64,000 nucleotides of DNA from Photobacterium sp. SKA34 (GCF_000153325.1 NZ_CH724141.1:975850-1039849), one strand, 5' to 3'; counted from the stretch's first letter, positions 8,571 to 18,683 are shown. The notes: generated by a model from the letters alone, not told the origin. Numbers and translations are program-made.

Positions 8571-10661
8571 TTATTCTAAAGTGACGAATAATTCAACGTT
8601 AGAATAATCCTTCCTAGCGGCAACACTGATAAAGTATCGACCGGGTACTATAAGGTTATCGCCATCTCTATTAAATTGAATACTTTCACGACTACCTTCC
8701 TTAAAGTTACTGAATTCATAATCATAATAATGTGCCGGTTTATTAATACTAATATATAAATCAGCGTCACCATCTCCATCCATAGTAATTTTTAATACGT
8801 TAGAATTTTCTGGAACATCGATATAAAAAAGATTCTCTGAATATTTTTTCGACGATAAAAATAACGTTTCACCTATTTCAATTTTTTTAAAATCGCTATA
8901 TATATTGTCTTGGTTGTCTTGGTTGTCTTGGTTGTCTTGGTTGTCTTGGTTGTCTTGGTTGTCTTGGTTGTCTTGGTTGCTATTTATACCTTCATCTATC
9001 CAAGCTTTAAACTCCGCGTCGTAAGCACTGCCTATGTCAATAATGTATTTAGACCACGATTCAAAGTTACCCTCTCTTGAAAAGAACAACAGGTTATCAA
9101 TATCTTCTTGATGTTTTTCCATCATGAATCTTACAGCTAAGTAACCCCAACGATATATTCTATTTTTATCATCGTTATATGATGTTGAAAAAATATGAGA
9201 TAGGGGAAGATTTTCTATTGATGTCAATTCTATGGCTTGAAGGTAGTTATTTCCATAGTGTAAGTATTCAGCAAAGCCTTCAAGCCACCAAACGATATAA
9301 CCATGTGACAAGTTTTCAATAAAAGAACCTTTTAAATTGTATCTACCATCTAAATAATGAGTATATTCATGTTCTAAATTTAATATAACTCCATTTTCGT
9401 TATCATTATAAACTATCAACATAGCTTTATTATCTAAACTATCAGGGTTTCCTTCCAGATATATCCCTCCGTTATCGGTTCTATTTCCAAAAAGAAAAGA
9501 TGAATATCTTTGGTAATCATATCTATCTGAAAAGATAATAACATTTAGTTTTTCATTATAATCATCTGCAACTACATTATTATGATTATGCATAGTGTGA
9601 TGAAATTTTTCTTTAACATTTTTAAGTTTTAAGCAAATATCATTTAATTGTGAATCATTTAACTCTTGAGAACGAATAATTATATTATCAATACATTCAT
9701 ATGAATTAGGAAGCACACGCGTTGCTAGATTTTCTTTTAAGTTAGATAACTCCTCTGACGTAATATAGGACCCGTAATAGGATGTGGTTTCAAGTATAAT
9801 AAGAGAGATTTTCTCATTCCTACTTCCTATTGGGTATTTTTTCCTTAAGTTATCTAATACTGTTATGACGTTATTCTTTGTTTCGTTATCAGGTATGTTT
9901 ATTAATCTTGAAATTTCTCTCACCATATTATATATAATGAAGTGATAATCACTATCTAATAGCAATTCATTATCATAAATAAAGTTTTCTAGTTGATAAA
10001 TTAGCTGATTATTGTTAGCGATAAAATCATAAAACTCAGCATTGCTCTCATGACCTGCCATCGCTCGAAATAAGTTGTTGATACCGTAAGCCCAATATAA
10101 CCCATGATCGGTATTATTATTAAATAGCTTAAGAATGTCAAATTGATGATTAAATGTAATTGCTAACTTTCTTATATTGTCAACCAATAATGTAAGGCTG
10201 TAAAATGCTTTTTCTTGCTCTAAACCTTCTGTCTTGTAGGCAGGGTTTTCTAAATAATCATTAATTAAGTATGCGATTTTATTACTTAAATCATTACTAT
10301 AGTCATCTTCATTACTGTTACTTTTTATATAATATGCCGCCCTAATAAATTCACTTATATTCCTTAATCTCTTAGCTTGTTCTGAATTACCATCGTATAT
10401 CTTAATTAAGTTTTCAAGTTCAATGCTAAGTTCAAAAATCACGTCTTCATTTAGCATTTCATGATGATCTGAAGGATTGAGATCGAACCAATTTTTATAA
10501 CAGTTTTCGTCTGATGATTTTATTCTTTCAACAAGTTCTAATTTTTCTTCTATATCTTTAATTTCGCATATTTCACTAGCTTCCGCAAATGTACTGAAAC
10601 TTAAAAATAAAAAAGGAATAAATTCCTTCAAATACAATTTTGATCTTTTTATATTTTTCAT
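8571..10661 (-). CDS. Secreted collagenase-like M9 metalloprotease with PPC domain
   Basis: The 696-aa protein begins with a signal peptide (residues 1 to about 28, ending AEA) and a long helical region typical of the M9 N-terminal activator domain. The zinc site is HEYTH (about residues 429-433), with the downstream Glu helix in WWLEGFAEYLHYG (about 462), as in Vibrio and Clostridium collagenases. A low-complexity (NQD)n linker (about 561-586) joins a C-terminal PPC-type beta domain (about 594-696, DGDGDADLYIS). It should be exported by Sec and the type II pathway to degrade collagen or related host protein. Full M9 collagenases are somewhat longer, so substrate range is uncertain. It stands alone, with its own terminator. 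Confidence 0.88.
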   Translation of the reverse strand: MKNIKRSKLYLKEFIPFLFLSFSTFAEASEICEIKDIEEKLELVERIKSSDENCYKNWFDLNPSDHHEMLNEDVIFELSIELENLIKIYDGNSEQAKRLRNISEFIRAAYYIKSNSNEDDYSNDLSNKIAYLINDYLENPAYKTEGLEQEKAFYSLTLLVDNIRKLAITFNHQFDILKLFNNNTDHGLYWAYGINNLFRAMAGHESNAEFYDFIANNNQLIYQLENFIYDNELLLDSDYHFIIYNMVREISRLINIPDNETKNNVITVLDNLRKKYPIGSRNEKISLIILETTSYYGSYITSEELSNLKENLATRVLPNSYECIDNIIIRSQELNDSQLNDICLKLKNVKEKFHHTMHNHNNVVADDYNEKLNVIIFSDRYDYQRYSSFLFGNRTDNGGIYLEGNPDSLDNKAMLIVYNDNENGVILNLEHEYTHYLDGRYNLKGSFIENLSHGYIVWWLEGFAEYLHYGNNYLQAIELTSIENLPLSHIFSTSYNDDKNRIYRWGYLAVRFMMEKHQEDIDNLLFFSREGNFESWSKYIIDIGSAYDAEFKAWIDEGINSNQDNQDNQDNQDNQDNQDNQDNQDNIYSDFKKIEIGETLFLSSKKYSENLFYIDVPENSNVLKITMDGDGDADLYISINKPAHYYDYEFSNFKEGSRESIQFNRDGDNLIVPGRYFISVAARKDYSNVELFVTLE
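8905..8979 (-). repeat. 9-bp in-frame tandem repeat array in protease linker
   Basis: The unit TTGTCTTGG (plus strand) is repeated perfectly eight times plus three bases, encoding Asn-Gln-Asp repeats on the minus strand. Nine-base units change linker length without shifting frame. Confidence 0.97.
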
Positions 10662-10909
10662 CTGATATCTCTTTTATAATATTAAGTGTTTATTTTTATA
10701 CTTTAATTTTCCATATAATCAATCTTGATATCATTTTTTTGCTAATATTATCGAAAGATTTTATTATTACTTATTATCTAATAAAGAAAAATGTCTGGTT
10801 GGAATTGATGCTATTCAAAACTACGATTTTTATCTTTAACTATTGAGATAAGTATAGAGTTAATTTAGATAGGATGAATAAAAAGTAAAAACTTTTTATA
10901 GATTTAAAA

Positions 10910-10930
10910 AGAAGCAGAAAATCTGCTTCT
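10910..10930 (-). terminator. Terminator of the RHS toxin operon
   Basis: A perfect 9-bp stem AGAAGCAGA/TCTGCTTCT with a 3-base loop, followed on the minus strand by TTTTTAAA. It lies about 67 bp beyond the stop of the last RHS-tail gene at 10998 and marks the operon's end. Confidence 0.85.
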
Positions 10931-10997
10931 CTATAAGTTTTAAATTAAAAAAGCACAAACTTTAATGATTCAATTTTTTTATATTCATCTTTTTGAG

Positions 10998-12224
10998 TTA
11001 TAATAACGGTAAAAATCCATCTCGAAATGCTTCGTCTTTAGCACTATGACAGAAAGCCATAATATGATGGCCAGAGGTGTGATTAATTTGATTAGTAAAC
11101 TCTTCAAAATTCGCCGAACTGATATCATGAATATGGACTTGTCTTCCCGTTTTACTCAATATCGGAGGTATGAAATCAGAATCTTCATAGAAAAATGCCA
11201 TTTCCATTAAACCAGGGTTTCTTAATCGAGTACTGAAATTCATCCAATTATTGCCTGTATGATATCCATGCGTTCCAGAATAGACGTGAACATCACTGGT
11301 AGAAAGTCTACGAGATATCGCTTTTACAGGACCGTTAATAACTTTATGTCCAGTAGTTTTTGCATTTGTTCCCCAAATCTGATGTGTGGTTGAATCACTT
11401 GCCAATGGTCCATCAATCCATATCCATTTTTCAGATGGCAGTTTTCCAGTTTCAATATCTTTTTGAAGTAAGTTATAAATTGTACCTGCACCTCTAGATG
11501 ATGAGTTTTTAACAGGAATTTTTATTTTATCTATTACACTTCCCAATGCAAATGTTCCCAAGCCTATTATAGCGCCTATCCCCGCATTAACGCCGGCTTC
11601 TTTTACCGGGGTGCCGGCAGCTACATTTAGACCAAAGTCAGCACTACTTGAAACAGCCGCATCTGCCAATGCTAAACCCACCTTAACGGTAGTGGTTGCC
11701 CCTTTAGCCGCTACGCCAAAACCGCCGCTAATAAAACCAAGTGCGGCACTAATGCCTACTTGTTTCCAATCAAACTTATGTTCAGGGTTGACAGCACATT
11801 GAATGCCTTCACTTACGGCACTAATACTAGCGCCGACAATTGCACCAACAATCGCACCGATAAGCAGACTCAGTAGGGCAAAGTGACCACTGGGATCTCG
11901 CTGGTTGATAGGATCACCAAGACAGTAAGCATAACCATTGAGGCCCCCTTTTCCAAAAGGGCTCATATTATCGACAGCCTGAAATCGCATTAGTCTTGGA
12001 TTGTACATACGATAGCCATTACCAAGATAGTACGCACCAGTAACAGGATCTCGTCGTTCACCATTAAATCGTATCGTATTATCTAATAATGATGTTGGTG
12101 TAGTATGGTTAATGATCTCTCGGGCTAATCCTCTTGTTGGCGTTAAGGGTAAAGAAGCAACACTCGCTACAGCAGTGCTTTTTAAAAAGCGTCGTCTACT
12201 ACAATTAAATAAATCATTATTCAT
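10998..12224 (-). CDS. Tat-signal RHS-core protein with C-terminal toxin-like domain (tail 1)
   Basis: The N-terminus has a twin-arginine motif (SRRRFLKSTAVASV) and a hydrophobic stretch, so export in folded form by Tat is predicted. Residues about 52-116 are the RHS-associated core (FNGERRDPVTGAYYLGNGYR ... SPFGKGGLNGYAYCLGDP ... RDPSGHFA), normally found inside one long RHS protein. A glycine-rich hydrophobic region shared with the two related genes follows (to about 240). The last 160 residues are unique, with a His-Gly site (VYSGTHGYHTG) and a terminal Cys-His (IMAFCHSAKDE). The order His-Gly then Cys could fit a cysteine hydrolase, but I do not recognise the domain. The gene follows tail 2 on the same strand after 128 bp. 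No immunity gene is seen nearby. Confidence 0.8.
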   Translation of the reverse strand: MNNDLFNCSRRRFLKSTAVASVASLPLTPTRGLAREIINHTTPTSLLDNTIRFNGERRDPVTGAYYLGNGYRMYNPRLMRFQAVDNMSPFGKGGLNGYAYCLGDPINQRDPSGHFALLSLLIGAIVGAIVGASISAVSEGIQCAVNPEHKFDWKQVGISAALGFISGGFGVAAKGATTTVKVGLALADAAVSSSADFGLNVAAGTPVKEAGVNAGIGAIIGLGTFALGSVIDKIKIPVKNSSSRGAGTIYNLLQKDIETGKLPSEKWIWIDGPLASDSTTHQIWGTNAKTTGHKVINGPVKAISRRLSTSDVHVYSGTHGYHTGNNWMNFSTRLRNPGLMEMAFFYEDSDFIPPILSKTGRQVHIHDISSANFEEFTNQINHTSGHHIMAFCHSAKDEAFRDGFLPLL

Positions 12225-12352
12225 TAAATTATATTTCCTGATAAGTTTCAGGATCCAAGAACTGTATCTATTATTTCAAGATATTTTTTGACTTGAATCC
12301 TGATATCTATTAAATGACTGCTATTTATTTAAGAAGGTATGTTTTAGATCCT

Positions 12353-13615
12353 CTATTTTTTTAAGGCCTCAAAATCACCCCCAAAAATCGTATGGCAGCG
12401 ACAGTGTACGGCATCGATCTCGGCATAATGCAAATCTGCTTGTTTTAGTACATTCATTAACTGTGCGTTTGTCGATATTTTTCCTGGTCTGACCGCAACA
12501 ACATCAACACCTGTATAGTGAACACTGTAAGGAATACACTTTAGATCACTATTGTAAGGCCCAAGTAAATATTCTTTCGTTTTACCTCCTGCCTGAATGA
12601 CCTCGTAAGGTTTAAAATTTCCGTCCATTACCCGAGCTAATCCCGGGTCGATAAGTTTTTTACCATGTGGACAAAAAAAATTAATTTTGGTGTCAGTTTC
12701 AAAGCTCTTAAAAGGAATGGCGAGACCATGTGCCGTAACTACTAACCTCTCTGATGTTGAATTAGCTTTTTTAAATAAAAGAAAATCACTACCAAGAGAC
12801 GTCCTTTCTACTCCTTTGTAATTGATCATTTTACCCGAGCGACCAAAAATAAAGTTAAATCTAGAATTTTTAGTCATCTTGGAGATATGGTTGAGCCCAA
12901 TACCAGCCCCAAAAGTAACGAGCCCAATAACTACACCCATACCAGCGTTTAAGCCTGCTTGTTTGATCGGCGTGCCTGCCGCTACATTCAAGCCAAAATC
13001 TGAACACCCAGATACAGTCGCATCTGCAATAGCTAAACCCACTTTAACCGATGTTGTTGCTCCTTTAGCCACAGCACCAAAACCACCAGAAATAAACCCA
13101 AGTGCTGCACCTATCCCAATTTGTTTCCAATCAAATTTATGTTCAGGGTTGACAGCACATTGAATGCCTTCACTTACGGCACTAATACTAGCGCCGACAA
13201 TTGCACCAACAATCGCACCGATAAGCAGACTCAGTAGGGCAAAGTGACCACTGGGATCACTTTGGTTTATAGGGTCTCCTAAACAATAAGCGTAAGCATT
13301 GATCCCTCCTTTACCAAATGGACTACAAGTATCAACGGCTTGAAAGCGCATTAGACTCGGACTATACATTCGGTAACCGTTTCCCAAATGATAACATCCA
13401 GTAACAGGATCACGTCGCTCACCATTAAAACCTAAAGGAATAGAAGAGAGCGTATGGGTCGAGTCGATAGTTGTTTTTGTTAAAGCATGTGATAAAACAG
13501 GTGTTGGAATAATTAAAGTCGATGATAAAAGGCTCGATTTTTTTAAAAAATGCCTTCTAGCCAAACTAAAATGCCTATTTGTCTGATGATTTTTCAGACC
13601 CAATGAAAATTTCAT
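12353..13615 (-). CDS. Tat-signal RHS-core protein with C-terminal toxin-like domain (tail 2)
   Basis: The Tat motif ARRHFLKKSSLL leads into the RHS core (FNGERRDPVTGCYHLGNGYR to SDPSGHFA), a shared glycine-rich region and a unique C-terminus from about residue 265. That end has LVVTAHGLAIPF, FFCPHGKKLIDPGL and AVHCRCHTIFGG; from memory this resembles the putative adhesin Stv domain seen at RHS C-termini (uncertain). The ATG at 13615 lies one codon past the shell gene's TAA and in the same frame (TAA ACC ATG), with its ribosome site (GAAGGA) inside the end of the shell gene. It therefore looks like a single RHS protein split by a stop plus a new Tat leader, with coupled translation. The split makes shell and tail separate molecules. 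Confidence 0.82.
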   Translation of the reverse strand: MKFSLGLKNHQTNRHFSLARRHFLKKSSLLSSTLIIPTPVLSHALTKTTIDSTHTLSSIPLGFNGERRDPVTGCYHLGNGYRMYSPSLMRFQAVDTCSPFGKGGINAYAYCLGDPINQSDPSGHFALLSLLIGAIVGAIVGASISAVSEGIQCAVNPEHKFDWKQIGIGAALGFISGGFGAVAKGATTSVKVGLAIADATVSGCSDFGLNVAAGTPIKQAGLNAGMGVVIGLVTFGAGIGLNHISKMTKNSRFNFIFGRSGKMINYKGVERTSLGSDFLLFKKANSTSERLVVTAHGLAIPFKSFETDTKINFFCPHGKKLIDPGLARVMDGNFKPYEVIQAGGKTKEYLLGPYNSDLKCIPYSVHYTGVDVVAVRPGKISTNAQLMNVLKQADLHYAEIDAVHCRCHTIFGGDFEALKK

Positions 13616-13618
13616 GGT

Positions 13619-16600
13619 TTATCCTTCACCATAAGGTGTGTAGCTACGTGTCTCCTTTGATCTGTTAGAGGTGTTATCCTGCTCGCTCAATGTTTCAACG
13701 ATACTGCCTTGGCTATTACCAAAAAGTATTTGGTTTTTCGTATTTTTGCCTTGAGAAACGGTTCTGCTGATTAATCCTTTTGCTGGTCTGTGATAACTAG
13801 AATGAGCGCCGTTTGAAAACTCATTCGATAACATATCATTACAGTAGAATAAATAAATTAACGAGTCTTCGACAGTTTGAGAAACAACACGTCGATGAGC
13901 ATCGTATGTATAACGAGAAAGCTCTTTACCATTGTTTCCTTTAACTGAAGTCACTTGATTTAATGTGTTGTAGCTATAAATATTTCCTTTTTCATCATTA
14001 AGAAGGTTACCTGCAACGTCATAACGTAATATTACTTCTGCCGGGTAGCTTGGATGTGAATTCTTGATAGAAATCAACCTGACAGGATTATTTGGGTCAT
14101 AGGTATAAATGCAAGTATTCACGGTGTTACCGAAAAATCGGCTTACAACTTTTGTAATATTTCCATAGATATCGTGGTTAAATTCTTGCTCCATTAGCTT
14201 ATTGCCGACGTCATCTAAGGGTTGGTGTGGTCCATCACAACGGTAATTAATTAAACGATACAAGTCGTCGTAACGAAAAGTTTCTGTCGTCTGTCCATTT
14301 GTATCTCGGAAAGATCGCATCTCTAACAGCATACTCTCATTGTACTGTTGTTCGATCGTAAACTCTTCAACACCATTAAATCGTGCGATTCTTGATATTT
14401 CCAAACCAACTCCATCGAAAACAAGTTCTACAACTGCTTCATCGTTTTTATAGCGAGTTGTATATTTATATGCTCGGCTATACTGATCGTAATCAATATA
14501 GGTAGACGTATCTTGATCTGACACAGTGTCATTGATTGAAGCGATACGACCGAGAGAGTCATATTGATAAACCGTTTTATTACCGAAAAAATCAGTTTTT
14601 TCACAAAGTTTACCTAACAAAGAATATTGATAGCTTGCTTGTCTATTCGTACCATCATTTAATTGAATCTTCTCTTTTATTAGACGACCCATTGAGTCAG
14701 TCGTATATGTATTTTCCGAACCCTGATTAATAGAATAGTTTAGGTCAGCTGTTTCTTTGTCGTATTGATATATATTCGTCATCTCTTGTTGGCCTGGAAT
14801 AGAAATACTATCCGGCTTATTCAAATATATATTTTGCAATATGTTGACCGTATTATTATCGGGCATTTTGATGTGCTCTGGATTAGTTTCAGCACCCTTA
14901 TAAGAATATGATTTTGAACCGCCGGCAGAAACCTCATTTTTGACTCGGAGTAGGCCATCAAATTCCCGAAAACCGACCTCAATATTGTTAACGCTCGAAT
15001 GACAAACGGCGGGGCTACTGGTGAACTCCGGATATGAGAACGATTCAATAATACTTTCGCCATCTATTTCTCTTTGTGTCTCATAGATACGGTCAAAATT
15101 ATCGTATCTGTGTTCTATAACCCTTCCTAACGTATCGGTAACAAAACGAAGATTACCAAAACCATCATAATCAAAAACCGATGTGGCACGGAGGCTACCT
15201 TGGCCATCATGTGTTTCTTTTCTCACCTCTAATCCTGAAAGATTATGAATTGTTGTTTGGGATAATAATCCAACTTGACGTTGTATTGTTTTCAGTTCAA
15301 TCGGATCTTGAGTTATGATTTCTTGTCTTCCGTCCTGATGCATAACAGTATTAATGTTGCCATATACATCATAGGTAAATTGCATGCCAACAGTGATCGG
15401 TGAGTTATCAATCCAATCCGTATCAAGTTGTTGTTTTAGCAAACCAAATTCGTCATATTGGTATTCGTGAATCACACGTAGGTCATCATCCGTACTCCCC
15501 ATTTCCACGCTTATAAGTTTGCCTGCATTATTCATATTTTGAACAACAACATTCCCCTTTGTATCAGTAACCTTGACTGAGTTATTTCCACTTTCAAACT
15601 GGTAACTAAACACTTTACTTGCTTCATAATCAGTATCTGGAGCGACAACTGAAGACGTTTGTCGTCCTAAAGAATCATACTGTGAACGGATTACAACGCC
15701 CTGACTGTTCATCGCTTCAATTTCATGACCGAAGAAATAGTCCACACATTTACTTTCTGTAAAAGTAATACCATCATAAGTGGTAGTTTGCAGTGTGGTC
15801 TTGAGGTCACTCAGATTAAAATCATAACGATAAAGAATTTGACTGCTAAACTGATTAACCACCGTCGTTTCAACTCGTAATCGGCCATATTCAAAAATAT
15901 TTGATTTATCCTCATAATAATCATAAGACTTTGAGCAATTATCTTTATTCATTTCATAAGGAACGATGAAATAATTTTTACCATCATTAAGACAAGGGAG
16001 TGAACGATATGTCATGATAGTTTTACGTTCTTGCTCATCATCAGCCGTTTTTACAGGAATCACGATCTCCTCTTTAATAAGAGAAACCATCCCATGCGGA
16101 TCTGCGGGACAAAGCGATCCTTCACCAGAGGCAGGATAATAGTTCCATATGACTTTAGATCCATCAACATGGGATTCCAGTGTCTGGTTACCAAACTCAT
16201 CAAAATTATATTGCTTAGTAAAAGAACGTTCAGAGCCATTAAAATAATGCGTTGTTGTTTGTTCTTTCAAAAGAGAATATGTTGCTGGCTGACTTTCAAT
16301 ACCCAGTTCGAGATCTGCAAAATATTGATAATTTTCTCTTTTATATAAATTGTTATTATCAAAATAACTGGCGCATTCTAGTAAGTGATACTTGTTATAC
16401 TCTCGTATAGTGACTTTACTCTCATTCACCGTTTCTGTTGTTGTATATCGATAATCGTTATCGCTCTTAAATAACGTGTCTTCGCCTGCAATCCAAGCGC
16501 GATCGCAACCAAACCCAAGATAGTTTTTGTCTGAATATTCATAACAAGAATAATGAACAGCTTGTTGAACCCCAGGATTAATCGTGTGACTCAATACACA

Positions 16601-17416
16601 AGGTACACTTGAAAGGGGAGCATCTAAGGGTAAAAGCTGCCCTTTATCTAAATAATTTATATCTTCAATTAAACCTGAAGCGTGAACAATTTTTTCAATC
16701 ACATCGTAGTCAGCACTAGCAATATAACGGTAGTCAAAAGTTGCTGGATCATTTAACTCAGGAAAAATAATACTAGAAAGCCGTTTATAATTTCCATTAC
16801 CTGTTTTTCTCATAGTAAAGCGTTGATAGACCTTACTATCTAGAACTTGTTCAACGGTTGTTTCCCAATCATTAGACCACCAGTCAATAATAATTTCCCG
16901 ACCTGCGTTATCAAAAACATGCCACAATACTTGTTGAAGGTTGAATTCACTATAATCAAAATTCACTTCTAAGCCTGATGGAGAAACGACCTTCTTAAGA
17001 ATACCTGTTTCCCAATCAAGAAATTCCTTGATACCAGTCTTATGTAAAACAGTAATTTCCTTAGTCTCATCTAAATATAAAACACGAATATCTTTTAGTT
17101 TTCGATAAGGAATATCATACTCGCCAAGATCTTCATTATATTCAAGTTGAAAAGATTGTCCGGTTGAAAGTAATAAAGTGTTTTTATCTTTATTAAAACG
17201 GCTTAATGAGATAGACCAGCCGCGACCAAAACCGATATCATTATTACTTGATGCATCGTATGAAAGCTGGACAGGAACAATATGCCCACTATTTTTGTAA
17301 CCGATAAAGTGACCAAGACTAAAAGAAACTGAAAATGAACCAGTTCTTACATCGACACCGGATGAAAGACTTTCAGAAAAATTAAACGCATTACTTATTA
17401 AATTTGAATCAGACAT
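13619..17416 (-). CDS. RHS/YD-repeat shell protein ending just before the RHS core
   Basis: The 1265-aa protein starts MSDSNLISNAFNFSESLSSG and has no signal peptide. It is built of many YD/RHS repeats (for example FDYDGFGNLRFVTDTLGRVI, YQYDSLGRIASI). RHS proteins of this kind wrap into a hollow beta-shell that encloses a C-terminal toxin, as in Tc toxin B/C subunits. Here the chain stops at RSYTPYGEG, where such proteins normally run on into the FNGERRDPVTG core. That core is instead encoded by the next gene, one codon away in the same frame. No PAAR, VgrG or SpvB domain is visible, so the delivery route is unknown. It sits in a minus-strand operon after two secreted paralogues. Confidence 0.88.
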   Translation of the reverse strand: MSDSNLISNAFNFSESLSSGVDVRTGSFSVSFSLGHFIGYKNSGHIVPVQLSYDASSNNDIGFGRGWSISLSRFNKDKNTLLLSTGQSFQLEYNEDLGEYDIPYRKLKDIRVLYLDETKEITVLHKTGIKEFLDWETGILKKVVSPSGLEVNFDYSEFNLQQVLWHVFDNAGREIIIDWWSNDWETTVEQVLDSKVYQRFTMRKTGNGNYKRLSSIIFPELNDPATFDYRYIASADYDVIEKIVHASGLIEDINYLDKGQLLPLDAPLSSVPCVLSHTINPGVQQAVHYSCYEYSDKNYLGFGCDRAWIAGEDTLFKSDNDYRYTTTETVNESKVTIREYNKYHLLECASYFDNNNLYKRENYQYFADLELGIESQPATYSLLKEQTTTHYFNGSERSFTKQYNFDEFGNQTLESHVDGSKVIWNYYPASGEGSLCPADPHGMVSLIKEEIVIPVKTADDEQERKTIMTYRSLPCLNDGKNYFIVPYEMNKDNCSKSYDYYEDKSNIFEYGRLRVETTVVNQFSSQILYRYDFNLSDLKTTLQTTTYDGITFTESKCVDYFFGHEIEAMNSQGVVIRSQYDSLGRQTSSVVAPDTDYEASKVFSYQFESGNNSVKVTDTKGNVVVQNMNNAGKLISVEMGSTDDDLRVIHEYQYDEFGLLKQQLDTDWIDNSPITVGMQFTYDVYGNINTVMHQDGRQEIITQDPIELKTIQRQVGLLSQTTIHNLSGLEVRKETHDGQGSLRATSVFDYDGFGNLRFVTDTLGRVIEHRYDNFDRIYETQREIDGESIIESFSYPEFTSSPAVCHSSVNNIEVGFREFDGLLRVKNEVSAGGSKSYSYKGAETNPEHIKMPDNNTVNILQNIYLNKPDSISIPGQQEMTNIYQYDKETADLNYSINQGSENTYTTDSMGRLIKEKIQLNDGTNRQASYQYSLLGKLCEKTDFFGNKTVYQYDSLGRIASINDTVSDQDTSTYIDYDQYSRAYKYTTRYKNDEAVVELVFDGVGLEISRIARFNGVEEFTIEQQYNESMLLEMRSFRDTNGQTTETFRYDDLYRLINYRCDGPHQPLDDVGNKLMEQEFNHDIYGNITKVVSRFFGNTVNTCIYTYDPNNPVRLISIKNSHPSYPAEVILRYDVAGNLLNDEKGNIYSYNTLNQVTSVKGNNGKELSRYTYDAHRRVVSQTVEDSLIYLFYCNDMLSNEFSNGAHSSYHRPAKGLISRTVSQGKNTKNQILFGNSQGSIVETLSEQDNTSNRSKETRSYTPYGEG

Positions 17417-17489
17417 GTGGATTCCTTATAAAATATATCTAATTAAGCTGACAATAATTAAATATGGTTAGCTTAAAATAAAAAATAAA

Positions 17490-18683
17490 TTAAACTAATT
17501 TTAATTCACGGTAATCAGATGAATAACCGTAACCGTTTATTAGGCCCATAATAAAGCTTAATTCTGATGTTGTACCATATATATCAGTGACCTTGAGAGT
17601 ATTTGAAGGACGGGTTATCCATGTAACGTTATTAACGTTGTACACATATTCTGGTGCGACTTGCCAGAGTTCACCAATGTTTTGACATCTGTAATAATGC
17701 TGATCATAAATACCCCATGGAAATGTTTGTTCGGCACATAAGTTATAATGCCACTGATTTTCTTTAAGCAAGAATTTGTCCCCTTTAAGTATTTGGGTGA
17801 CAAAGGTTGTAATATAGTTTTTTTCATTTTTACGATCATAAGGGATTGGTAACTCTTTAGTCGTACCCCAAGTGCTATGTAGTCCGGTATTTTCAACAAA
17901 CTTAACTGAAGTTTGATAAGAATCGCTTTCAAGCCAACTTGCAACTTGTGATACTTGTGAAGGTAGATTTTTAACATAATTTTCAAGAACAAATGCATTT
18001 TCTGCATAGATAGCATCATCGCCTTTATGCCAACTATCACTTTCTACACTTAGAATACGAGGAGTATTCGGTTTTTTCATTAGTGTTTGTTCTCTTATTT
18101 CAATAGTGTCTTCCCATTTATCCAATAGAGGTGAGTCAGCCCATGAAGTAAGATTAAAATCCTCTTTACCCAAATAATGAGGTGCAATTGCATTGATATA
18201 AACGAATGCATTGCTTGTTTGTGAGTTACAGGTGGACTTTTTCGTCTCAACACCGTCTTTTATCGCTGTCGCTTCAACACAGACTGAAATACTAACGGGT
18301 ATTTCATCTTCGGTTGATATATAACGGTGAGCCGTCATACTGTCCGACACCGAAATTGATGACGATAAATTATCAATCTGATGAAGATATTGGTTAGAAG
18401 TATCACTAATCTTCCATCCTTCTAATTCATCTTCTGTATTCAATTGTTTTAAATGGATGTCTTTTAATTCATAGCCCGGTGCTAGGTCATAAATGATATC
18501 CAATTTAGCTTGCATATTTCCATTCGCAAAAATATTTACTTTTGATGTACCATCTGAAGCAAAAATTTTTAAATTTTTAAAACCCGAATCGGGTGGTCCC
18601 GCATTTAGTTCTTGAGCATGACTGACGTTGAAGCAAGTCGATAAAGCAACAAGTAATGGCATGGTTGTTTTTTTACTGAACAT
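17490..18683 (-). CDS. Secreted protein of unknown function, paralogue B
   Basis: The 397-aa protein starts at ATG 18683 after AAGAGGA. Its signal peptide (MFSKKTTMPLLVALSTCFNV, ending SHA) predicts Sec export. I do not recognise the family. The chain is polar, with a few Cys, and ends NGYGYSSDYRELKLV. It is a near copy of the product at 18947-20140: the first 250 residues are almost identical, while patches near residues 250-290 and 315-350 differ strongly. It ends 73 bp before the RHS shell gene on the same strand, so it may be co-transcribed. A role as partner, receptor binder or secretion factor for the RHS toxins is possible but unproven. Confidence 0.7.
   Translation of the reverse strand: MFSKKTTMPLLVALSTCFNVSHAQELNAGPPDSGFKNLKIFASDGTSKVNIFANGNMQAKLDIIYDLAPGYELKDIHLKQLNTEDELEGWKISDTSNQYLHQIDNLSSSISVSDSMTAHRYISTEDEIPVSISVCVEATAIKDGVETKKSTCNSQTSNAFVYINAIAPHYLGKEDFNLTSWADSPLLDKWEDTIEIREQTLMKKPNTPRILSVESDSWHKGDDAIYAENAFVLENYVKNLPSQVSQVASWLESDSYQTSVKFVENTGLHSTWGTTKELPIPYDRKNEKNYITTFVTQILKGDKFLLKENQWHYNLCAEQTFPWGIYDQHYYRCQNIGELWQVAPEYVYNVNNVTWITRPSNTLKVTDIYGTTSELSFIMGLINGYGYSSDYRELKLV

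Noticed and set aside
8905..8979. Short tandem repeats considered as a CRISPR-like array
   Set aside because: There are no spacers; the units are contiguous, 9 bp long and in frame within a protease gene.
13616..13621. Programmed readthrough of the RHS shell stop codon
   Set aside because: The frames match, but a Tat leader and a good ribosome site for the second gene make separate translation the simpler reading; readthrough is mentioned only as an alternative.
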